Assembly: GCA_032718475.1 (NCBI GenBank)
Contig: JAUCBJ010004539.1
Location: forward strand, 1 to 64,000
DNA: 64,000 bases
Source: Nemertoderma westbladi
Taxonomy: Eukaryota > Xenacoelomorpha > Nemertodermatida > Nemertodermatidae
Direction: 5' to 3'
The notes under the pieces are model-generated. The model saw only the letters and a list, made by a program, of their open reading frames with translations. It was not told the DNA's origin and did not search any database. The translations under genes and the position numbers were made by a program. Position 1 is the first letter of the stretch. Every line of letters begins with the position of its first letter. Positions 43,201-55,200 of this stretch are shown here, piece after piece.

Positions 43201-46200
43201 GCTAGAAGCTGGGTTTAACCTTAATCAACAGAGTATCGGTGACGTGGAAACTGATCAGGATGAATTCCTCCGGGTTGTTTATATGATTAGAAGCGGTATG
43301 AGAGATAGTCTGACTGAAACATACAGTTCGTGTCAGTTTATGTGTTGTCCTGGTGAGTGTCTTACTGATCCAGTCTGGGAGAGGGGGGATCTAGCTACAA
43401 CTACTACCAGCTCGGTTGAAGAAACAACAACAGCAACAGGATGCAGTTCAGTTGTTGCTACTCTGGTATTTCCTATGATCTTGGTGATGGTTACATTGAG
43501 TGGAGTCTTTTAGAAACATAATCCACATTGTGCGGAAATAACTAAATACATTACAGTATTGTATTGTATTACGATAGAGGAGGGTGGGGGTTTCTCTTGT
43601 AACTTGGGCTATACTTACAAATGCAAGTAGCATAACAGCCGTAAAACATGAAACTGTTGATTCTCGTTAATCTTTTTGGGTGGAATATACAGTTCATTTA
43701 GTTGTTAACCATGGTAGCTGGTTTTATATTTAGTATGGCATTGAATTTTTATGTCCGTTCTTTTGACTTTATTGTCAGTCTTTTTTACAAATTGTGTATA
43801 ATGACGTTTGTTGTCCGCAGAATGACTTTTTATGTATGCATTTCTTTAAACTCATTCACCTGATCTACCCCCTAACATAGCAGAGTGAGTAACCTTATAG
43901 TAGATCTACCCTTAGGAAACACTGGGAGAGCAATCAGCTTATGGGGTAATACAGTAGAAACCCACAGCTTATGTGTGAGTAAACATTGCCTTTCCTTATA
44001 GCCTACTAGTAAAACTTGTCAACCAACACGTTTTACTATGCCTGTCTATGACTCGGACATATTAAGCCATATTTCATCGTGAACACAAGCTGTTATTGGT
44101 GTTATTTTACCATTGCTTTTAATTTCGCGACAAAATAATATCGAAAAACGAAATATTTCGAATACCACACTTAGAATCAATTTGCCAAGGTAACCGGGTG
44201 CAAAGTTCAGACTTTGTGCGCCTGTATTTCAAGGCGACAATGGATTCTACCCTTGAGATTTGGTAGGTGATTAATGGAAATAAAAGTCTATCAAAATATT
44301 TAACATTTGAATTTGTTTACATTCCCGTTGCCATATACTTCTAAAAGTCAATATTTGCCAATAAACTAAACTGTCCAATCAGAGAGCAAAACCTGTTATA
44401 GCAAGATTGTGACATTCCAGAATATTAAATTTCGGTTAGCAATTATTAGAAATAAAGGACAGCCACCAGGCATGTTTGTTGAAAATTATTTAAGTAGTAA
44501 ATAGTAGCCCAATTTCAATCTGGCGGTCATAATGGGAAATTATCGTAATTCCCGTCACCATGGAAACGGGATTGAAAAAAAATTAAAATGTAAAATAATT
44601 TGATAGACTTTTATTCCCTTTACTCATATACCAAATCTCAAGAACAGATTCCATTGTCGTTTTGAATTACAGGCGCTCGAAATTTGAACTTTGCACCCGG
44701 TTACCTTGGCAACTACAAGGAATTCCAGAAACACATTTTATTACATTGCTATGAATCCTAGTGATCATATCCACCTAACCAAAGAAGCATAAAAGAAGTT
44801 TCTAAGGAAATATTATGAAAATAGAGCCATAAATAGGGAAACGGTCGGCCCACGCTAATTTCAACAATCCGCTCGCTGCATGACTTGCACTGTACAGTAC
44901 ATTCCACTGTTAATTTTAGCTCAATTAATATTGATAAAGAAATTTTCACCTGATTACTTATACTCCCAATAATATATTATAAATATTATATTACCGTAAT
45001 TATTAAAATAAAAATGTTATTTATGAAAAAGATTTGGGGGCCCCAAACCTACTTGGGGCCCGGGACTTCAGTCCTAAAAGTTCCGCCGTTAACACGGCCC
45101 TCGATGTAGGCCTATTCTATCTACATGTTTATCCACCACTAACATATCCATAGAAGTATTAAGTTCAACACCTGCCTGTCCAACATAAGTGGTTTAAATA
45201 AGCATGTAAGTCTCATTACAGATTGGCTAAACCCTAAACTGGTTAAAGCTCCGTACTGATCAACTGCCTAGTTGGCAGACCACATAGTAAGGGTCCATCC
45301 GCCAATCACGTGCTTTATTACTTAAACGTTTTCATTATTTTTCTGAACAAAATCCTATTAAAACATATTCTAAATTTACCCACCACTATCGTCCATATAC
45401 ACTCGCATTGTCCCATGCGGGTTCCCCGGGTACACCGGTGTATCCGGATCAGCTATCGTTATACCCGCACCGATTGGAGTATTCACACCAGTTGAATCTC
45501 CTATTGTCGCATACGGAGAGGCTGCCGTAATTACCGGTGGCCCGTCGTTTTTAGGTATAGGGTAAACGTTTACCGTCCGCGTAGTAAACTTTCCGCCGGT
45601 GTCTGCGATCTAAAGAAGTTTATCAAATAAAAATTATCAAAGGAAAATATTAAAAAAATAAATATCAAAGGAAAATTTATTTATTATTATTAATTATATT
45701 TAAAGTAAATTTATTATTATCTAATCTAAGATATAAATATTACCTTTCCTCGTGTTTAATTTATATTTAAAATAGAGACGTATTGGAAAATCTTAGTTTT
45801 TCATAATTGAATGCGCAATATTAATTAGTATAAAATAAATAATTTACTTTCACATATTATATAGAAAATATTTATAAAATGGATAAAAAATCCTAAATAA
45901 AATAAGCAATATAAAATAACAAGAGAAAATAAAGAAATGAGAATAAAATAAAAAGATAAGATAAATAAAATAAAATAAAATAAAATAAAATAAAATAAAA
46001 TAAAGAAATAAAATAAAGAAATAAAATAAAGAAATAAATTAAAAAATAAAATAAAGAAATAAAATAAAATAAAGAAAATAATATAAAATAAAGAAAATAA
46101 AATAAAATAAAATAAAGAAAATAAAAGAGAATACAATAAAAAAAAATAAAGAAAATAAAGAGAGATCCGAGAGATCAGCTCCCGCCTATACACTGTGACG

Positions 46201-49200
46201 CAGGAATCCCGTTCCAACAGGTTCCTTCTGCAGCGGATCCTGGTAGCCATCCTCGTAGGCAGCGGCGTTTCCATCATGGCTACAGCTGTCCCATCCCCGG
46301 CGGCCTCGTTGGCAACGCCCCTTCCAGCATGGCTACAGCTGGCCCATCCCCCACGGCTTCGTTGGCAATGGTGCTTCCATCATGGCTACAGCTGGCCCAT
46401 CCCCGGCGGCCTTGTTGGCAACCCTGCTTCCATCATGGCTACAGCTGGCCCATCCCCGGCAGCCTCGTTGGCAACGGCGCTTCCATCATGGCTACAGCTG
46501 GCCCATCCCCGGCGGCCTCGTAGGCAACGGCGCTTCCATCAGGGCTACAGCTGGCCCATCTCCGGCGGCCTCGTTGGCAACGCCGCTTCCATCATGGCTA
46601 CAGCTGGCCCATCCCCGGCAGGCCTCGTTGGCAACGGCGCTTCCATCATGGCTACAGCTGGCCCATCCCCCACGGCCTAGTTGGCAACGCCGCTTCCATC
46701 ATCGCTACAGCTGGCCCATCCCCGGCGGCCTTGTTGGCAACCCTGCTTCCATCATGGCTACAGCTGGCCCATCCCCGGCAGCCTCGTTGGCAACGGCGCT
46801 TCCATCATGGCTACAGCTGGCCCATCCCCGGCGGCCTCGTTGGCAACGGCGCTTCCATCATGGCTACAGCTGGCCCATCCCCGGCGGCCTCGTTGGCAAC
46901 GCCGCTTCCATCATGGCTACAGCTGGCCCATCCCCGGCGGCCTCGTTGGCAACGGCGCTTCCATCATGGCTACAGCTGGCCCATCCCCGGCAGCCTCGTT
47001 GGCAACGGCGCTTCCATCATGGCTACAGCTGGCCCATCCCCGGCGGCCTCGTTGGCAACGCCGCTTCCATCATGGCTACAGCTGGCCCATCCCCGGCAGC
47101 CTCGTTGGCAACGCCGCTTCCATCATGGCTACAGCTGGCCCATCCCCGGCGGCCTCGTTGGCAACGCCGCTTCCATCATGGCTACAGCTGGCCCATCCCC
47201 GGCGGCCTCGTTGGCAATGCTGCTTCCATCATGGCTACAGCTGGCCCATCCCCGGCGGCCTCGTTGGCAACGCCCCTTCCATCATGGCTACAGCTGGCCC
47301 ATCCCCGACGGCCTCGTTGGCAACGCCGCTTCCATCATGGCTACAGCTGGCCCATCCCCGGCGGCCTCGTTGGCAACGCCCCTTCCATCATGGCTACAGC
47401 TGGCCCATCCTCCGGCGGCCTCGTTGGCAACGGCGCTTCCATCATGGCTACAGCTGGCCCATCCCCGGCGGCCTCGTTGGCAACGCGCCTTCCATCATGG
47501 CTACAGCTGGCCCATCCCCGGCGGCCTCGTTGGCAACGCCCCTTCCATCATGGCTACAGCTGGCCCATCCCCGACGGCCTCGTTGGCAACGCCGCTTCCA
47601 TCATGGCTACAGCTGGCCCATCCCCGGCGGCCTCGTTGGCAATGCCGCTTCCATCATGGCTACAGCTGGCCCATCCCCTGGCGGCCTCGTTGGCAACGCC
47701 CCTTCCATCATGGCTACAGCTGGCCCATCCCCGGCGGCCTCGTTGGCAACGGCGCTTCCATCATGGCTACAGCTGGCCCATCCCCGGCGGCCTCGTTGGC
47801 AACGCGCCTTCCATCATGGCTACAGCTGGCCCATCCCCGGCGGCCTCGTTGGCAACGCCCCTTCCATCATGGCTACAGCTGGCCCATCCCCGGCGGCCTC
47901 GTTGGCAACGGCGCTTCCATCATGGCTACAGCTGGCCCATCCCCGGCGGCCTCGTTGGCAACGGCGCTTCCATCATGGCTACAGCTGGCCCATCCCCGGC
48001 GGCCTCGTTGGCAACGGCCCTTCCATCATGGCTACAGCTGGCCCATCCCCGGCGGCCTCGTTGGCAACGCCCCTTCCATCATGGCTACAGCTGGCCCATC
48101 CCCGGCGGCCTCGTTGGCAACGGCGCTTCCATCATGGCTACAGCTGGCCCATCCCCGGCGGCCTCGTTGGCAACGCCCCTTCCATCATGGCTACAGCTGG
48201 CCCATCCCCGGCGGCCTCGTTGGCAACGGCACTTCCATCATGGCTACAGCTGGCCCATCCCCGGCGGCCTTGTTGGCAACGCCGCTTCCATCATGGCTAC
48301 AGCTGGCCCATCCCCGGCAGCCTCGTTGGCAACAGCGCTTCCATCATGGCTACAGCTGGCCCATCCCCCACGGCCTCGTTGGCAACGCCGCTTCCATCAT
48401 GGCTACAGCTGGCCCATCCCCCACGGCCTCGTTGGCAACGCCGATTCCATCATGGCTACACCTGGCCCATCCCCAGCTGGCAACGGCGCGCCGGCGTTCT
48501 CTTTGACTCCGGGAGATTTTTACCTTTAAGTTTGTTTGTATGTCCTTCTTCATCTTTTTATGTTGATATTCTTTTAAAGTTTTTAGGTTCTTTTGTGCTC
48601 ATTATTCGGTGCGACTGTAAACCTACTTAGGAAAATATATTTACTATGAATATTTATACATATTGTTCGGAAAATAGTTTATATTAACATTATCTTATTT
48701 TATTTAAAAAAAAGGAAAGAAAAAAAAAAATAAGGAAAATAAAATAAAAAGAAAAAAGATTAAGTAAAGATAATAAAATAAAAAGATATAACAAATAAAA
48801 TAAAATATAAATTTAAAATAAAGGAAAAAAATACAAATTAAAAATACAAAATAATCTATTAGTTTTGTTTTACAAATTAATAAATGTATGAAGTAAAGTA
48901 TTACTTTATTTGCTATAGGTTAAATCTTTTAGAAAGAGCGAAGCGAGGCGAGGCCAACATGTTTTTAATTTCAGTAAAATTTTAAACTAACTTTAACTTC
49001 AACATTAGCCGCTGTGAATCCCTCGTAATTGTGCGTGGCTGCGGGGGTCGCGTACGTTATAACACCGGTCGTCGCTCCAACGGCGAACGCGCCCGCGGGA
49101 CTCTGATTGTTTATCGTGAAGGCCAACGTGTCTCCGTCCAGGTCGGAGCACGCGAGAGAAAGTAGCGCGGTCGAGGCGTCGTCCTCCTCGACAAAAATAT

Positions 49201-52200
49201 TAGTCGGGTCCGAGTCGCTGCAATCCGGAGTGAACTGAAACAAAGTAGCAAATAGGGTGAGTACAAAACAAAGATCAAAGACTAACGACCTGTAGAAAAC
49301 ACATGTTATATTTTGTTTATTGTTTTGGTTCCCCCAATACGCCTCCATTAAATGACAATTTAACGGTATTTGGGACCTAACGCGACTTTGTTTTGTACAG
49401 AGAGTTAGAACCCATTACCATTTAAAGGAGCAAGTTAGTAAAGGAGCATGTTACAGGTGTGTTGGGGGAACCAAAACAATAAACGAAAGTTAACAGTTGG
49501 GGGAACCAAAACAATAAACGAAAGTTAACACATGTTACAAGATTAAGCAGGTCTTTATAAGTAGGTCTTGGGTTTCTTTGGTCTTTGTTTTGTACTCACC
49601 CGTAGCAAAAGTGATAAAAAGTAGAACGAAACAGCACATTTTTCATTAATATAAATTTATTTTTGCTTGCTTATAAATCGTACTGATATTTGGTTTCTAT
49701 GCGCCTGAAGAGAACCGGCAAACAGAACCATACCAGTGTATGGCATAACTTACTGATAAATCATTTTGATATTTCTGTGCTGATAAATCGTTTTGATATT
49801 TTCTGGATCTACTTTTAGAATTTATTCCATATTTTTTACTTACAACAACAAATTTGAATGGGCAAATTCGCCAAATTAGAGAGATCACCCCTCGCCATCG
49901 AACTACTGAACTAACCTTATTTGTTTTTGTTACGGTTAAACTAAAGAGCTGAGTGAGTGAATCGGCAACGCAACCATCGCTAACTCGGACCGTTATATCG
50001 AACTTGGTAACCCCGGAAGGGATCGGCTTGTTAAGGATGACCTGGCCGTTGGGGTTTATGGAGAACATGGTTGTGGATGACGCAGTGCTGCCGGTGGCTA
50101 CGATGGAATCTGCATTGGATCAATTACGTTAATTAATACTAACATTACGCCCTATAGGGCTTTATATACCGAGAACGATGGTCACAGAAATCGTAGTAAC
50201 TATTGTATTTTTTCTTTCAAATGATTTGCTTTGTACTTTAGAAGCTCTACATATTCATATATATCTACATTTCAAATGATATTCATTTTATATATATACA
50301 TTTTTATATAGACATTTCCACACAAAATATCACTCGTTTTTCATAAATAAGTTATATGCATTTTTTTGCTGTAGTACAATGATATTATTGAGTAATATTA
50401 CATACATTATGTGTACTTGTCGATGATACTTGACAAAATAACTATAGAGCAGCAAATTACAATATTCTTTGGTAAACATATTTACCTAAAAACATGAGCA
50501 AAGTTTTTATCAATTTCGTGTTATTCGCTTTACATTGCGGTTCTGTAACTAACCTATGTTCCACGTAAGATCTGGAGGTTTGTCGGTTCTGTAACTAACC
50601 TATGTTCCACGTAAGATCTGGAGGTTTGTCGGTTCTGTAACTAACCTATGTTCCACGTAAGATCTGGAGGTTTGTCGGTTCTGTAACTAACCTATGTTCC
50701 ACGTAAGACCTGGAGGTTTGTCGGTTCTGTAACTAACCTATGTTCCACGTAAGATCTGGAGGTTTGTCGGTTCTGTAACTAACCTATGTTCCACGTAAGA
50801 TCTGGAGGTTTGTCGGTTCTGTAACTAACCTATGTTCCACGTAAGAACTGGAGGTTTGTCGGTTCTGTAACTAACCTATGTTCCACGTAAGATCTGGAGG
50901 TTTGTCGGTTCTGTAACTAACCTATGTTCCACGTAAGATCTGGAGGTTTGTCGGTTCTGTAACTAACCTATGTTCCACGTAAGAACTGGAGGTTTGTCGG
51001 TTCTGTAACTAACCTATGTTCCACGTAAGATCTGGAGGTTTGTCGGTTCTGTAACTAACCTATGTTCCACGTAAGAGCTAGAGGTTTGTCGGTTGTGTAA
51101 CTAACCTTTGTTCCACGTAAGACCTAGAGGTTTGTCGGTTCTGTAACTAACCTATGTTCCAGGTAAGATCTGGAGGATTGTCGGTTCTGTAACTAACGTA
51201 TGTTCCACGTAAGATCTGGAGGTTTGTCGGTTCTGTAACTAACCTATGTTCCACGTAAGAACTGGAGGTTTGTCGGTTCTGTAACTAACCTATGTTCCAC
51301 GTAAGACCTGGAGGTTTGTCGGTTCTGTAACTAACCCATGTTCCACGTAAGATCTGGAGGTTTGTCGGTTCTGTAACTAACCTATGTTCCAGGTAAGATC
51401 TGGAGGATTGTCGGTTCTGTAACTAACGTATGTTCCACGTAAGATCTGGAGGTTTGTCGGTTCTGTAACTAACCTATGTTCCACGTAAGAACTGGAGGTT
51501 TGTCGGTTCTGTAACTGACCGATGTTCCACGTAAGGTCTGGAGGTTTGTCGGTTCTGTAACTAACCTATGTTCCACGTAAGATCTGGAGCTTTGTCGGTT
51601 CTGTAACTAACCTATGTTCCACGTAAGGTCTGGAGGTTTGTCGGTTCTGTAACTAACCGATGTTCCACGTGAGACCTAGAGGTTTGTCGGTTCTGTAACT
51701 AACCTATGTTCCACGTAAGACCTAGAGGTTTGTCGGTTCTGTAACTAACCTATGTTCCACGTAAGATCTGGAGGTTTGTCGGTTCTGTAACTAACCTATG
51801 TTCCACGTAAGATATGGAGGTTTGTCGGTTATGTAACTAACCTATGTTCCACGTAAGATCTGGAGGTTTGTCGGTTCCGTAACTAACCTATGTTCCACGT
51901 AAGATCTGGAGGTTTGTCGGTTCTGTAACTAACCTATGTTCCACGTAAGAGCTAGAGGTTTGTCGGTTCTGTAACTAACCTTTGTTCCACGTAAGACCTA
52001 GAGGTTTGTCGGTTCTGCAACTAACCTATGTTCCACGTGAGACCTAGAGGTTTGTCGGTTCTGTAACTAACCTATGTTCCACGTGAGACCTAGAGGTTTG
52101 TCGGTTCTGTAACTAACCTATGTTCCACGTAAGACCTAGAGGTTTGTCGGTTCTGTAACTAACCTATGTTCCACGTAAGATCTGGAGGTTTGTCGGTTCT

Positions 52201-55200
52201 GTAACTAACCTATGTTCCACGTAAGATATGGAGGTTTGTCGGTTATGTAACTAACCTATTTTCCACGTAAGATCTGGAGGTTTGTCGGTTCCGTAACTAA
52301 CCTATGTTCCACGTAAGATCTGGAGGTTTGTCGGTTCTGTAACTAACCTATGTTCCACGTAAGAGCTAGAGGTTTGTCGGTTCTGTAACTAACCTTTGTT
52401 CCACGTAAGACCTAGAGGTTTGTCGGTTCTGCAACTAACCTATGTTCCAGGTAAGATCTGAAGGTTTGTCGGTTCTGTAACTAACGTATGTTCCACGTAA
52501 GATCTGGAGGTTTGTCGGTTCTGTAACTAACCTATGTTCCACGTAAGGTCTGGAGGTTTGTCGGTTCTGTAACTAACCGATGTTCCACGTAAGGTCTGGA
52601 GGTTTGTCGGTTCTGTAACTAACCTATGTTCCACGTAAGATCTGGAGCTTTGTCGGTTCTGTAACTAACCGATGTTCCACGTAAGGTCTGGAGGTTTGTC
52701 GGTTCTGTAACTAACCTATGTTCCACGTAAGATCTGGAGGTTTGTCGGTTCTGTAACTAACCTATGTTCCACGTAAGATCTGGAGGTTTGTCGGTTCTGT
52801 AACTAACCTATGTTCCACGTAAGATCTGGAGGTTTGTCGTTATCTGTCGTTTGAGCAGTAAATATAACACTACCGGCCGCTACGTTATCATTTACCGTTG
52901 TCACAGCAACCGCCTGAGTTATAGGACCTGCAAAATATTTATATTATTATGACGCTAATTATAATAGATGAGACAGGGGGGGGGGGGGGGGGGGGGGGGG
53001 GAACTCGACGCAAAACCCGCCTTGGCAAATTAATATCCCGCATTTTATTAATACTGTAGAATGCTCTGACCTGGTTTGTATTCATTTACTGTTATGTACG
53101 GAACAACAACTGTAACCGTGGACGTCGCCATTGCCAACCATCTAGTCGCTGCGTCGTCATTGGTAACTTCCACAACAACATGGTAAGCTTCTTGTGCAGG
53201 TGGCGTCCCTTTAGAAAGAAGAACTTAATTATGTGAGCGAGTTTGTTTCGGGGGTGGGATAGCCGGAACTGTCGAATTCCAACTATAAATATACGTTGGC
53301 CATTTTAATTTGTGGATGAGGATGAGTTTAAGGATGAGGCGACCCTTATTTCCGCAAAAACTGTATAAAATATTTAAATTTAACAAAGGAGAGGACAAAA
53401 GTTAGAAGCTTAGAACTATCACTTTTGACTAATGAGTTGTAATTATTACATGACTAACCAGTGGAACAGTTGTAATCAATGTGCTCAAATCTTTATTTTG
53501 GCTCATCAGTAGAATACGGGCCAACCCTTTCATTTACCCATATAATATTTATAAAACCTCCAATAACGTGTACTACTGTTAGTTGTAGTTGCATGTACCT
53601 GTGTCTAAATCAATGAACGCTGGTTTCGTTACAACTTTTATTGAATTCCCTTCTGAAGGACATGTATCCGATCCACATTCGAGTTCAAAATTCACCTTTG
53701 CGCTTGTCTGTTTATACGTATAACTTGAAACAACGCTATCAGGGTCTGTTACAGTTATCAAACCAACCTGAAACAAAGCAAAATATACTATATACATGTA
53801 CGTGAAAAGTAAAAAAAATGACACAAAACTGCGGGATGTTCAGGCACGGCAGACATGAAACGGACGGGCAGAATTTCACACAGACAATCAGCCTGGCAGA
53901 AAGACAGATAGACAGAGAGAAAGTATTTTTTATTTCTTAATTATGTCGAATTTACAATCTAACTCTAAAAATCCTAAAATATAATTTCAAAATGTAATTT
54001 GTGGTTACAGAACTCTGATTTATTATATCAACTAACCGGTGCCCCCGCCGCTGTAAACGTCGGAACCGAACAAGTCGTTGTCGTCGTCCCGCCTTCCACC
54101 ACAGACTGTGTTACCTGCACTGATACCGCCATAGTGGGCTCATCTGTCTTGTCCACAACATTAATCTATAAAATATATGATAACTTTTTTACTCTCAATA
54201 ATAAAAGCGTGTTATGTTCTATTGTTCTATTGTCCTTTGTTTATTGTTTTGATTGGAATAACGTGCAATATGCAGTATATTGAGTGGTATGTTCCTTGCG
54301 AGAATTGAAAAATTTCGTTTTAGATTATTCGACTTTTAACGAGGTTCAATAACTGTAGCCAATCAGAACATCCAATTCCTAGACCCCCAGGGAAATGGGA
54401 GACTAAATCTCCAACCTCCAAGACAGTAGAGACTGCGGAGCGGGGTGTACCTTGAGAGGAAAGACAAGTTTTGTTTTAGATTAGTTGAGTTTTACAGAGG
54501 TTCAGTATTAGCCAATCAGAGCATCCCATTGCTAGGCCCCTGGCCCTCTGAGTCTAACAATTTGAGAGTGAAATAGGGGGTATGAAAAAATTGGGAAAAT
54601 CATTATAATTTTTGTTTCTAATATATTCACTACAACACAGATTAATTTCTGTTATATTTGATACGCGTTGTATCGAATATGAATATAACTGTTTACGACG
54701 GCATCACTCACTGCATTGCTTGTCCCACACAATAAATATGTAGTACTCGATAAGGTACCGAGATACGTACCGTGAAGTCCTTAGTTACGGGTGTCCCAGA
54801 AATAGTTTGGTACTGCATTGTTAGAGGGTAAGATTTTTTGGATTCGTAGTCCAATGTCTGCACCAAAATAACTTCACCGGTCAAAGGGTTAATATCAAAA
54901 TGTGCTGCAAAGAAGAGACGTATCCTTAGATTAGTTAGAATTCAAATAAAAAATAATCTTACACGTCATATTCTCGATTATTTAAATAGAAAATTCTTAC
55001 AAGTAATATTAGCTAAGGTATACATATAGAAAAGCACTAACTTACATGACTACAGGAAGTACTAAGTACTAAAGCACTAAGTACTTCGTCCTCGTCGGGT
55101 TCACTGCAAAGGTATGCATACAAAGGATACAAAGTATACAATGCAAATGTATACATTAAGCTAACACTAAGGTATCTAATATATATAAATATCGATTGTC

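Larger units (their letters stand above)
39323..45102. mobile_element. hAT-like element (nested, ~5.8 kb) in intron 17
   Basis: Left end CAGGGCCGGATTAAG and right end (reverse strand) GAGGGCCGTGTTAAC form short inverted termini. They are flanked by a near-perfect 8-bp duplication, GATGTGGG (39315-39322) versus GATGTAGG (45103-45110). Subterminal blocks also pair: CCCGGGACTAAGATAAATTT then GGGGCCCC on the left, CCCGGGCCCCAAGTAGGTTT then GGGGCCCC on the right. No transposase ORF remains. Inside lie a LINE piece, minisatellite, MITEs, LINE 5' tips and the 42791-43513 gene. Confidence 0.5.

Noticed and set aside
46195-48630. Three overlapping ORFs of 591-715 codons on the plus strand
   Set aside because: All are frames of the same 53-bp minisatellite, which has no stop in any frame. 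No non-repetitive coding sequence, and the region lies in a cadherin intron.
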